Assembly: GCA_030674185.1 (NCBI GenBank)
Contig: JAPXFY010000031.1
Span: 44,013,585-44,077,584, forward strand
Source: Monoplex corrugatus
Taxonomy: Eukaryota; Mollusca; Gastropoda; Littorinimorpha; Ranellidae
Length of the DNA stretch: 64,000 bases
Reading direction: 5' to 3'
In this document: one piece after another, positions 1 through 9,736 of the stretch
How the letters are laid out: the number at the start of each line of letters is the position of its first letter
Position numbering within the stretch: the stretch's first letter is position 1
Made by a program: the position numbers and the translations under genes
The notes under the pieces: generated by a model
What the model saw: the letters and a program-made list of their open reading frames with translations, nothing else
What the model was told of the DNA's origin: nothing
The model's database searches: none

Positions 1-820
1 ATCCCTTGCTCGCTCAGGAAGGTTGTGGTGACCTTCGCCTTATGGGCACTGGCATTGTCATGCAGAAGAAGGGTCCTCTGGGTGCCGACGGTTGGGCGCT
101 GCTCATGGATTTTTCCTACAACTTTGGGGAGCACAACTTGGGTATAGTAGGAGGCAGTGATTGTTGATTTCTCAGGCAAAATGTCAATTGCCACAAGGCC
201 TTGCGTGTTGAAAAAAATAGAAAACAGTCGCTTGCGACTCTGGAATCCTGGGCGAAGAACAACTGGTCGGTCTCCGTCAGGGCCAACCCACATGCGGTTG
301 CAGCGTTTGTTGGGGATGCCGTAGAATGTGAGCCAACTCTCATCTCCCGTCACTAAGTCACACAGTCGTTTTGGCCCGTTGGGCTCAAACTCATCGAGCA
401 GTTTGCGTGAACATGCCACCCGCTGCTGCTTCTGATCATCACTTAAGAGATGTGGCACCCATCTTGCAGCCAGTTTTCTCATGTGAAGGTCTTTGTGCAG
501 AATGTTGTTAATGGTGCCAATTGAAAGCTCACATGCCTCGCTTAATTCCCGCACAGTCGAATGTGGATCCTCCTCTATCGGTCTTTTCACATATGCAATG
601 TTTGTTCGTTCCGAGCTGGTAAAGCTCGCTCTGCACGATTACCCCAATCAGATGGCACTCTACCTGCTCCTAATTGTTTGACCCACCTGCAAACTGTGCG
701 GTAAGACACACAATCCGTTCCGTAAACAGCTTGCAAATCTGCGTGTATCTTCCTACAATCGTCACCAAGTTGTAGCCTTGTGAAAGTGTAGAAACGAAAT
801 TGCTCATTGGTGACGTCCAT
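1..820 (-). pseudogene. mariner transposase, frameshifted and incomplete
   Basis: Residues after the ATG at 820 form the N-terminal helix-turn-helix typical of mariner transposases, ending in the hallmark 'AVYGTDCVSYRTVCRWVKQ'. Near 610-660 the frame must shift by one base. It then stays open to the window edge through 'TVRELSEACELSIGTINNIL', the 'MRKLAARWVPHLL' linker and the catalytic region. The first catalytic Asp lies in 'VTGDESW' (codon 342-344) and the second in 'LLHDNASAH' (57-59), 94 residues apart, as expected for mariner. The third Asp is off the window. The frameshift suggests an inactive copy unless it is an assembly error. Confidence 0.85.
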
Positions 821-1011
821 TTTTTTCAGGCTCAGCTATTTGAAACACATTTGTAATTACGTCATACTCCGAGTTGCGTCATGATGTCAACTTTATTTTC
901 TGCATGCTAATCAGGTAAACTTTAAAGTTGTGTTTGGTATAAACATTTTTCTGTGCGTTGCTTCGTTTTCAAACGGCAAGCCTAGTGTCATCTTAAATTG
1001 AACAACCCTCG
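1..1011 (-). mobile_element. mariner-like (Tc1/mariner) DNA transposon, 3' part cut by window edge
   Basis: The minus strand reads as a mariner transposase gene. Its 5' terminus is at about 1,011, where the minus strand begins TA then CGAGGGTTGTTCAA, compatible with a TA target site and a terminal inverted repeat. The other terminus lies beyond coordinate 1, so TIR matching cannot be tested. The element sits about 1.3 kb downstream (in gene sense) of the last visible FNDC3 exon, so it is probably intronic. Confidence 0.85.
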
Positions 1012-1013
1012 TA

Positions 1014-1540
1014 TTTGCATTCTAGAGAGCTGAACTGCCCCTAGATTTCGAATTTTCTCAAGCTTTTTCCCCCAAAATAGGGTTACTCTGTTCATGAGTA
1101 CACTATGAGCATGTCTGATCAGATATAAAGCTAGAAAATTGTCAGGTGTCGGTAAACATGCTTTACTTCCATATCCAAGTATGTCTTTCTAACCACTGTT
1201 TGTCGTGTCATTGTCATCAAAGATGTCACCAAACATGAATAAATAAGTGACATATGTATGAAAACAAGAGAAGCACACCTGTATGTGACCACAACACATA
1301 CAGATGAGTAATGATTTAGAGTATGCTTTAGCTAAAGTGTCTAACAGCATTTCCATGTGATAGTACTCACAATGGTCACCAAATGTCATCAAGTACTCCT
1401 CATGTATTTACACAGTTTGTTCAGGTAGTTTTTGTCACTATTTTTCTTTTCACTACAAAACTATATTCAATGTTCATAATACAGTTTACTAATTGTCTGT
1501 ACAAAAATAAAAATAAATAATCTAAAGGTTTGGCATCAGC
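1014..1540. other. AT-rich non-coding stretch, nothing recognised
   Basis: I see no FN3-like exon, tandem array or terminal repeat here. Short open frames have no family signature. Confidence 0.6.
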
Positions 1541-2120
1541 TGGCAGTATACAAGTTGGTCCGACCCAGAGATCAAATTTCTTTACTGTCAGCAGAACCAG
1601 TGATGGGTGCCACGTTCACTGAAATGCGGCCAGCGGCGCGTTATCTTCTGTGTCGGTTTGCTCTCCTAAATCACAGTTTTCATCATCTTCCCCCTCACAA
1701 ACCTCAATATCTGACTCAGCTACATCTTCTTCGTGTTTTCCTAATTTACGAACAGTAGTATTTAATTCCTCCTCTGAATAATCTGGAGAATCATCTGTAT
1801 CCTGAAAACCGTCTGCTACAAAGGGCATCGCCATTTTTTCACACGCTACGAGGCATGAATGAAAATGCCCCAACCACATTTCGCACCCAAGCATAAGTGA
1901 ATGGATGTGTTGTAGTGCTAATTTTCCCAAGATCATCTCATTGGATGATACCAAGAATGTCTGACCAATTGTCAGTCTCCCAGGGCCAGAAACATGTGAT
2001 CAGTGCGTGATCAAAAAAGCCCATGCTCGTGGCCGACTTTTACGGTCGGGTACAGCCGTAACGAAGCGCTAGGTAGTGCGGGCGGAACTGTCGGCTGCGG
2101 TCGTAATGAAGCTAAGAGGG
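1541..2120 (-). mobile_element. piggyBac-like element remnant (one terminus visible)
   Basis: The high-coordinate end reads, on the minus strand, TTAA (2,121-2,124) followed by CCCTCTTAGCTTC. This is the TTAACCCT terminus also seen in the elements at 7.6 and 16.6 kb. An acidic open frame starts inside it at 1,834. I found no matching low-coordinate end, so the lower boundary is approximate and the element is probably truncated. Confidence 0.45.
1616..1834 (-). pseudogene. acidic open frame resembling the N-terminus of a piggyBac transposase
   Basis: The 72-codon frame starts at an ATG and is very acidic ('DTDDSPDYSEEEL', 'EVCEGEDDENCDLGE'). piggyBac transposases usually begin with such an Asp/Glu/Ser-rich region before the DDE core. 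No catalytic core follows, so this is at most a leftover 5' piece. Assignment rests on composition and on the nearby TTAACCCT terminus. Confidence 0.35.
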
Positions 2121-2337
2121 TTAATGTAACAATCAGAGGCCTCAGAAAGAAGAGTTGAAAGATTTTCAGGAGATGGACTGTTGCAGAGCTAGAAATGAGT
2201 TCTCCATGCGGACAAACTGACATAAAAAGTGAACAAGGATAATGTGCTTGACAGCCTGCTTGTACTGATAAGAAAAAAAAAAAACATGACCAAACTGCTA
2301 TTACAGACATGAATGCAATCATCAAACAGAAACCAAC

Positions 2338-2412
2338 CTGAACTCTGAAACTGTAGGACGTGGCAGGTGTCAATCCTTTGGCTTCATAACTCACGCTGGG
2401 CCCCACATACAA
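2338..2412 (-). CDS. FNDC3: FNDC3 exon: C-terminal half of FN3 domain 6
   Basis: This 75-bp exon (25 codons, phase 0 in and out) is bounded by TTGCAG and GTTGGT. It encodes 'LYVGPSVSYEAKGL' then 'TPATSYSFRVQ', the E-F strands of an FN3 domain with the conserved Leu-x-Pro and Tyr-x-Phe-Arg-Val signature. It joins in frame to the exon at 4,598-4,792 and matches the order in vertebrate FNDC3A/B. It is the most 3' exon in the window; the remaining FN3 domains and membrane anchor are off the low end. Confidence 0.9.
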
Positions 2413-2485
2413 CTGCAACAAATACGTACAGACTTTGTACAACTTTTCAGTTTACACACACTATGGTAATCCTCTGGCCTGAAAA

Positions 2486-3492
2486 TCACATATCCAAAAC
2501 AAATGGGGAATTTGAAATGATAGTCATTTAACAAGATGGGCCTGTCTGTGATATCCAAAACAAATGGGGAATTTGAAATGATAGTCATTTAACAAGATGG
2601 GCCTGTCTGTGATATCCAAAACAAATGGGGAATTTGAAATGATAGTCATTTAACAAGATGGGCCTGTCTATAATATCCAAAACAAATGGGGAATCTGAAA
2701 TGATATGGTCATTTAACAAGATGGGCCTGTCTATAATATCCAAAACAAATGGGGAATTTGAAATGATATGGTCATTTAACAAGATGGGCCTGTCTATAAT
2801 ATCCAAAACAAATGGGGAATTTGAAATGATATGGTCATTTAACAAGATGGGCCTGTCTATAATATCCAAAACAAATGGGGAATTTGAAATAATATGATCA
2901 TTAAATAACATGGGCCTGTCTATAATATCCAAAACAAATGGGGAATTTGAAATAATATGATCATTAAATAACATGGGCCTGTCTATAATATCCAAAACAA
3001 ATGGGGAATCTGAAATAATATGATCATTAAATAACATGGGCCTGTCTATAATATCCAAAACAAATGGGGAATTTGAAATAATATGATCATTAAATAACAT
3101 GGGCCTGTCTATAATATCCAAAACAAATGGGGAATCTGAAATAATATGATCATTAAATAACATGGGCCTGTCTATAATATCCAAAACAAATGGGGAATCT
3201 GAAATAATATGATCATTAAATAACATGGGCCTGTCTATAATATCCAAAACAAATGGGGAATCTGAAATAATATGGTCATTTAACATGATGGGCCTGTCTG
3301 TACTATCCAAAACAAATGGGGAATTTGAATGATATGGTCATTTAACAAGATGGGCCTACTATAATATCCAAACAAAAGGAGAATTTCAAATGACACAGTC
3401 ATTTAACAAGATGGGCCTACTATAATATCCAAAACAAATGGGGAATTTGAAATATATGTGGTCATTTAACAAGACGGGCCTGTCTGTAATTT
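2486..3492. repeat. 61-63 bp tandem repeat, about 16 copies
   Basis: The unit carries 'CCAAAACAAATGGGGAAT' and 'GGGCCTGTCT'. Three sub-types are laid out in blocks: three 61-bp units with GATAGTCATT, then 63-bp units with GATATGGTCATT, then 63-bp units with AATATGATCATTAAATAA. The blocks indicate local expansions. It lies about 75 bp upstream of exon 2,338-2,412. Because 63 is a multiple of three, both strands stay open over long stretches; these frames are repeat artefacts. Confidence 0.95.
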
Positions 3493-3984
3493 CAGCCTGT
3501 TCAAGCAGGCACACAAGATTGATTGATACTACAGATATGTATGTGCTACCCCATGTATGTCATGTAATGGGCATTAGAGAAAATACCGCAAATGGTGTTG
3601 TCTGCATAGAACCATCCTCTGGTGGACAATGAGAAGACCTGAAAAAAGCAGAATCCTTTTGAAAGGAAAACAGAATGAAAATAAATAAATAAATAGAATA
3701 CACTGGATTGGCCTTCCATGAAACGAAGTATAATCTGAATGGTAGTAAATGAGAAATTGTCACAATCACATGGACTGACAAAACAAAATGAACTGGGTGG
3801 TCAAGCAAACTAGTACAGAACAGCTAAACAGTAGAAAAGAATTATCTGAGTTGATGTGTGGTCATTCACAGAAATGGCAAAGTAAACCAAAGGAGTTCAA
3901 GTGGGGAATTTGTCTGGTGGGAAGAAGTAGGCCTACATCAGTTTGTCTTTAGGGAGATTTTCTTTGTGCTCATCTTTTTATTCT
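3493..3984. other. intron, nothing recognised
   Basis: Unique-looking AT-rich sequence with a short (AAAT)n tract near 3,680. No exon or element ends seen. Confidence 0.6.
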
Positions 3985-4412
3985 TTTATGCCACCTTAAT
4001 GGCCACATAAACTGGCACAATTTTCATAACGCAGCGATGATGATGACGATAAGCATGACAATCATGATGCTATCAAGTTCCATCTTAGGACTGAAACTAC
4101 ATAACAGGCCTGTATTCTACGGTTTCTTTCACAATATATCCTGGCATCAAACAAACCCAAGAGATGCAGACACCTGTGGTGTTCTTCAGATGATTTGAAC
4201 AACACCCACAATGATGCATCCTTGAATGGATGAGACTCGACTGTGTGGTCCCAGTCTTCCCAACAATCCCATGACATGCTTCACTCTGGGTAGGAGCTGG
4301 TTGGTGCTGAAAAATCTCTCAATGGTTTTTGAAGAGACTGATGGGGTTTAGAACCCACAACCTTCCAATCGGTAGCCCTTTGAACTAACCACTACACCAC
4401 AGTGACTGTCTC
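3985..4412 (-). mobile_element. tRNA-derived SINE, family A (copy 1)
   Basis: Reading the minus strand from 4,412, a tRNA-like head has an A-box-like 'GTGGTGTAGTGGTTAG' and a B-box-like 'GTGGGTTCTAAACC'. A body of about 350 bp follows and is shared, in the opposite orientation, with 33,963-34,400. Shared body blocks include the Asp-like 'CTCCCACCCAGAG' region, the 'ACCACAGGTG' block and the end 'GGCCATTAAGGTG'. The degenerate B box suggests an old copy. Confidence 0.75.
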
Positions 4413-4597
4413 TTTACAGCAGCGTTCCTTTTCCATCTATGAATGTGACCACAGTCACTTCATCCTGCCTGACCACACCTCACCAAAAAACAAGCGGTAT
4501 CAATACAACACACTGTCAAGTGTCTGGAGCCACATCAGCTACAAGCAGCCTACCATCACTCCCCACCCCCAACACCCATCACAAAGACGTGTGTTAC

Positions 4598-4792
4598 CTG
4601 TGAAAAGTCCTGAGCATCAGGAGTCTGTGTCCACTCCAGGCGGTACTCGCTGACAGCGGCCCCGTTGTTGGCCGGTTCTTCCCAGGTGACCAGGGCGCTG
4701 TGTGGGGAGCGACAGGTCAGCTGGGGACTCCTGGGAGCATCTGGTGCTCCTGCTCCACTTATCACTTCCAGCATTTCTGACCACGGCCCCGC
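4598..4792 (-). CDS. FNDC3: FNDC3 exon: end of FN3-5 and first part of FN3-6
   Basis: This 195-bp exon (65 codons, phase 0/0) has acceptor GGGCAG and donor GTAACA. It starts 'AGPWSEMLEV', the G strand closing FN3-5, then a Pro/Ala linker, then 'LVTWEEPANNGAAVSEYRLE', the B-C strands of FN3-6 with the conserved Trp. The 'WEEP..NGA.VSEYRLEW' block is very characteristic of FNDC3. A minisatellite starts 13 bp from its acceptor. Confidence 0.95.
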
Positions 4793-4804
4793 CTGCCCAC
4801 ACAT

Positions 4805-5790
4805 TCTGCAATAAGCCTGACTCAGCTTGTGATTTCACACGTTTGGTCAAACACACTGCAATAAGCCTGACTCAGCTTGTGATTTCACACGCTTGGTCAC
4901 ACACATTCTGCAATAAGCCTGACTCAGCTTGTGATTTCACACGTTTGATCACACACATTCTGCAATAAGCCTGACTCAGCTTGTGATTTCACACGTTTGG
5001 TCACACACACTCTGCAATAAGCCTGACTCAGCTTGTGATTTCACACGTTTGATCACACACACTCTGCAATAAGCCTGACTCAGCTTGTGATTTCACACGT
5101 TTGGTCACACACATTCTGCAATAAGCCTGACTCAGCTTGTGATTTCACATGTTTGGTCACACACATTCTGCAATAAGCCTGACTCAGCTTGTGATTTCAC
5201 ACAATTCATTTCACACACTCTGCAATAAGCCTGACTCAGCTTGTGATTTCACACAATTCATTACACACACACTCTGCAATAAGCCTGACTCAGCTTGTGA
5301 TTTCACACAATTCATTTCACACACTCTGCAATAAGCCTGACTCAGCTTGTGATTTCACACAATTCATTTCACACACTCTGCAATAAGCCTGACTCAGCTT
5401 GTGATTTCACACAATTCATTAACACACACACTGCAATAAGCCTGACTCAGCTTGTGACTTCACACATTTCATTTCACACACACTCTGCAATGAGCCTGAC
5501 TCAGCTTGTAACTTCACACGTTTCATTACATACATTCAGCAATAAGCCTGACTCAGCTTGTGACTTCACACAATTCATTACACACATTCAGCAATAAGCC
5601 TGACTCAGCTTGTGACTTCACACAATTCATTTCACACATTCCGCAATAAGCCTGACTCAGCTTGTGACTTCACACAATTCATTTCACACACTCAGCAATA
5701 AGCCTGACTCAGCTTGTGATTTCACACAATTCATTACACACAACACTGCAATAAGCCTGACTCAGCTTGTGATTTCAACTTTCATACACA
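4805..5790. repeat. 52-bp tandem repeat, about 19 copies
   Basis: The unit contains 'AATAAGCCTGACTCAGCTTG' followed by TGATTTCACAC and a variable linker (CGTTTGGTCA or AATTCATTTCA). The first 7-8 units carry the CGTTTGGTCA linker and later ones AATTCATT, so the array grew in blocks. On the gene strand each unit contains TTATTGCAG, an acceptor-like motif. The array abuts the acceptor of exon 4,598-4,792. Confidence 0.95.
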
Positions 5791-5799
5791 ATACACTGC

Positions 5800-7584
5800 A
5801 ATAAACACACTCAGCTGAATACACATTGCTTGTACACCACTCACAGACAGCCTGACATTAAACAAATCCACTCAGCTTAAATACACTATGCTATGTATGT
5901 GCTAACCCTACAGATCTGCTGATTAAACACAAATCCACTCAGCTAAAATAACACTTGCTAGTTGTAATGTGCTTTACCTATACAGACTGCCTGCATTAAA
6001 ACAAATCCACTCAGCTAAATAACATGTGCTTGTTGATGTGCTTTACCTAACAGATCGCCTCATTAAAACAAATCCACTCAGCTAAAATAACATTGTGCTT
6101 GTGATGTGCTACCTATACAGATCTCCTCATTAAAACAAATCCACTCAGCTAAAATAACACTTGCTGATAGTGATGTGCTTTACCTATACAGATCTCCTAC
6201 ATTAAAACAAATCCACTCAGCTAAAATAACATTGTGCTATGTGATGTGCTAACCTAACAGATCGCCTCATTAAAACAAATCCACTCAGCTAAAATAACAT
6301 TGTGCTATAGTGATGTGCTTACCCTATACAGATCTGCCTACATTAAAACAAATCCACTCAGCTAAAATAACATGTGCTATAGTGATGTGCTACCCCTACA
6401 CAGATCTGCCTACATTAAAACAAACCACTCAGCTAAAATAACATTGTGCTATGTGATGTGCTTACCCTATACAGATCTGCCTACATTAAAACAAACCACT
6501 CAGCTAAAATAACATTGTGCTATAGTGATGTGCTAACCCTAACAGATCTGCCTACATTAAAACAAACCCACTCAGCTAAAATAACATTGTGCTATAGTGA
6601 TGTGCTAACCCTATACAGATCTGCCTACATTAAAACAATCCACTCAGCTAAAATAACATTGTGCTATAGTGATGTGCTAACCCTATACAGATCTGCCTAC
6701 ATTAAAACAAACCACTCAGCTAAAATAACATTGTGCTATAGTGATGTGCTAACCCTATACAGATCTGCCTACATTAAAACAAACCACTCAGCTAAAATAA
6801 CATTGTGCTATAGTGATGTGCTAACCCTATACAGATCTGCCTACATTAAAACAAACCCACTCAGCTAAAATAACATTGTGCTATAGTGATGTGCTTAACC
6901 CTAACAGATCTCCACTTAAACAAACCTACTAAAACATTGTGCTTGTGGCTACAGATCGCTACATTAAAACAAACCCATCGCTAATATGCTATGTGATGTG
7001 CTACACGATTGCCTACATAAAACAACCTCAGCTAAATAACATTGCTATAGTGATGTGCTAACCTATACAGATCTGCCTACATTAAAACAAACCCACTCAG
7101 CTAAAATAACATTGTGCTATAGTGATGTGCTAACCTACACAGATCTTCCTACATTAAAACAAACCCACTCAGCTAAAATAACATTGTGCTATAGTGATGT
7201 GCTAACCTATACAGATCTGCCTACATTAAAACAAACCCACTCAGCTAAAATAACATTGTGCTATAGTGATGTGCTTACCTACACAGATCTGCCTACATTA
7301 AAACAAACCCACTCAGCTAAAAAACATTGTGCTATAGTGATGTGCTAACCCTAACAGATCTGCCTACATTAAAACAAACCCACTCAGCTAAAATAACATT
7401 GTGCTATAGTGATGTGCTTACCCTACAGATCTGCCTACATTAAAACAAACCCACTCAGCTAAAATAACATTGTGCTATAGTGATGTGCTAACCCTAACAG
7501 ATCTGCCTACATTAAAACAAACCCACTCAGCTAAAATAACATTGTGCTATAGTGATGTGCTTACCCTACACAGATCTGCCTACA
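5800..7584. repeat. 72-bp tandem repeat, about 24 copies, left side degenerate
   Basis: The unit contains 'CTCAGCTAAAATAACATTG', 'GATGTGCTAACC' and 'CAGATCTGCCTACATTAAAA'. Copies at 6,450-6,900 and 7,040-7,580 are nearly identical. Those at 5,800-6,440 and 6,900-7,040 carry many small deletions. The array is interrupted by a transposon at 7,589-8,270 and resumes at 8,271. Confidence 0.9.
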
Positions 7585-7588
7585 TTAA

Positions 7589-8270
7589 CCCTACACAGAC
7601 ATTATGCCCTGAGCATTGTGTAATTGTGCCACCACTGCCTAGGCCCCTGAGCAGTCTCACAAATTTTGAAAAAAATGTATATACGTTAGAAAACTGTTCA
7701 TATCATGCACACCAATGGTTAGAATTATATGAAACGTGGAGAGATTGTAGAAAATAGGCCTATCTTTCATCTAACGCCAGTCCAACCCTCAATCACACAA
7801 GCATCTCCCCTATCACTTGGTTGAGGGGTACGGGCACGCCCCTTCTTCCAACACTCTGTCTCAACCTACTTCTTTCATTGCCAGAATCATCACTTTCACT
7901 CAATGCTTCATCAACGTAATCATCGTCACTTGAATCGGAAACGTATTCCTGATCAAATTCTCCAATCTGCAAAATGTCCACCACTTGTTGAACTGTGAAG
8001 CGAGTTAGCCTCGCCGTTTACCTGTTGAAGTGCTTGGTTCATCACTAGCTCGCTTCATGGTCAATTTTGCACCCAAATCACCTCAAAATACCATCAACAC
8101 AAGGCAGACAGTTGCAATAGGCTGAACACACGCTCACGCGACGCTTAGCAACGGTCCGGTAGCTATTTTTAGCTTTTGATAAAGTGACGATCGTGTGAGT
8201 GTGCTATTCCCGCTATAGCGGGAACTCGGTATATAGTCATTTTCAATAGCGGGAACTCGGTCTGGTAGGG
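7589..8270 (-). mobile_element. piggyBac-like deletion derivative inserted in the 72-bp array
   Basis: The element is 682 bp and flanked by TTAA on both sides (7,585-7,588 and 8,271-8,274). Its ends are inverted: CCCTACACAGAC at the left and CCCTACCAGACC on the minus strand at the right. Removing the element plus one TTAA restores a normal repeat unit (CCTACATTAAAACAAACCC), so the empty site is known. A subterminal direct repeat TAGCGGGAACTCGGT occurs twice near 8,216-8,262. It holds a broken transposase N-terminus. Confidence 0.9.
7793..8058 (-). pseudogene. 5' fragment of a piggyBac-like transposase gene
   Basis: An ATG at 8,058 opens 'MKRASDEPSTSTGKRRG'. A one-base frameshift at about 8,007 is needed to continue into 'LTRFTVQQVVDILQIGEFD' and the acidic 'VSDSSDDDYVDEALSESDD'. 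The Lys/Arg start, a 'LT..QVV.IL' helix and an Asp/Ser-rich stretch resemble piggyBac-family N-termini. The frame stops at 7,793; the DDE core is absent. Confidence 0.6.
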
Positions 8271-8450
8271 TTAAAACAAACCCACTCAGCTAAAATAACA
8301 TTGTGCTATAGTAATGTGCTTACCCTACACAGATCTTCCTGCACTAAAAACAAAACCCATTACACTAAAATAACTTTGAGATATAGTGATGGCTTACCCC
8401 ACATACATCAGCCTGCATTAAAAACAAACCCACTCAGCCAACATAACAGA
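8271..8450. repeat. continuation of the 72-bp array beyond the insertion
   Basis: Two to three further units (CTCAGCTAAAATAACATTG at about 8,284, then diverged copies) continue the array after the transposon. The last copies are clearly decayed. Confidence 0.85.
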
Positions 8451-8457
8451 GGTAAAC

Positions 8458-8516
8458 AAAACACACAACACAACACAACACAACACAACACAACACAACA
8501 CAACACACACACACAA
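8458..8516. repeat. (ACACA)n microsatellite
   Basis: Perfect ACAAC-type pentamers followed by ACACAC, ending 40 bp from the donor of exon 8,556-8,728. Confidence 0.9.
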
Positions 8517-8555
8517 CACTGTTTCATCAAAAACAACAAGGAAAGAGCTACAAAC

Positions 8556-8728
8556 CCCAGCTCTGTTGAAGGAGTGGACCTGAAAGAGGTAAGTTTTGCC
8601 AGGCATCAGACTGGCCACAATACAGTCCAGGTCAGGACCCCTGTACACTTCACGGGCACTCCTGTCAGGAGACATCATCTGCACTGCAAACTGAGTCACT
8701 GGGGAACCTCCGTCATAGTCCGGGTAAC
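8556..8728 (-). CDS. FNDC3: FNDC3 exon: most of FN3 domain 5
   Basis: This 173-bp exon (2 nt + 57 codons; phase 1 in, 0 out) lies between acceptor GTATAG and donor GTTTGT. It encodes 'YPDYDGGSPVTQFAVQM', then 'SAREVYRGPDLDCIVASL' and 'MPGKTYLFQVHSFNRAG'. These are the C to F strands of an FN3 domain; the 'DGGSP' and 'PGKTY.F' blocks are FNDC3 hallmarks. An internal CAG-GTCC is a weaker possible donor, but only the chosen end joins to 'AGPWSE' in the next exon. Confidence 0.95.
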
Positions 8729-9736
8729 CTATACACAAACACATATATATATAAAAGTTAACCTCTGAAAAAGTCTTGGTATCCAACAGAAATAGGAATG
8801 TACAAATCCATTACATAATCAAACAGAGGAATGAATAAATCCACAACATAATCAAACACAGCAATGAATAAAACAATGATATAACCAAACATACAGAGTT
8901 AAAAAAATTACACATTCCTCCAACTTTAAAACAAGTTTTAAAACAAATGGAGGGTCACTATTTGAGCTGTTCTGACAACCTATATGACTTCTTCAGTCAA
9001 AACAAATTCATAACCAAAATGATTGTTTTTCAATTCTAAAATAACTGAAATCAAATTAGTTTCTCTTTTTACCCCTGGGACAGTTCCAAACAGAATTCCC
9101 ACCCCCACCCCCACCCAGCGTGTCCCTCCCTTTACTCCTAAGTAACTTTCACAATAATAACAATAATGATGACAATTCTATTCATGCTCTCTAAACTTTA
9201 AGCACTCTCTTACATTAATAAATGTGCAGTAAGTGCAAATGATTTTGGAAAATAGGTTTATGCAAGAATATTTTTATTGTGATTTATCACCATTATCATT
9301 ATTATTATCATTGTTATTATTATTATCATCATTATTATTATTGTTGTTTACTGTTGTTATTATTTACATACCATCATTATCATTATTATTGTTTTTAAAA
9401 AAAATATTATTGTTGTTATTCATTGTTGTTATTACCATTATCATAATTATTATGACCATTATTATTATCATCACCATTATCATCATCATCAATCTTATTA
9501 ATATTAATGTCCATCCTTGACACAGTATAAATGCACAATGCATAAAAACTCTCAGGGGAGAGAACTTTTATCTTTTTAACCTGAAGACTGTGTATGGAGG
9601 CTGCTTAAGTAGCCAGTGTAAGCTTTCAATGCTTCAGTCTCAGTAACTATTGTAATATACACACTGACCACTGACACAAAGGTTTTTAAATCTACTGAAG
9701 CCCAGTGAAAAGAGGGTAGGCCCTACCTTGCTGATT
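8729..9736. other. intron with (ATT/ATC)n tract, no exon seen
   Basis: Mostly AT-rich. At about 9,285-9,515 a degenerate ATT/ATC/GTT trinucleotide tract covers roughly 230 bp. A short C-rich tract lies near 9,100. No coding or element signature. Confidence 0.7.

Noticed and set aside
2585..3310. A 241-codon repeat protein on the minus strand
   Set aside because: The 63-bp unit is a multiple of three without stops; the frame is intronic, next to a true FNDC3 exon, and breaks where units are 61 bp.
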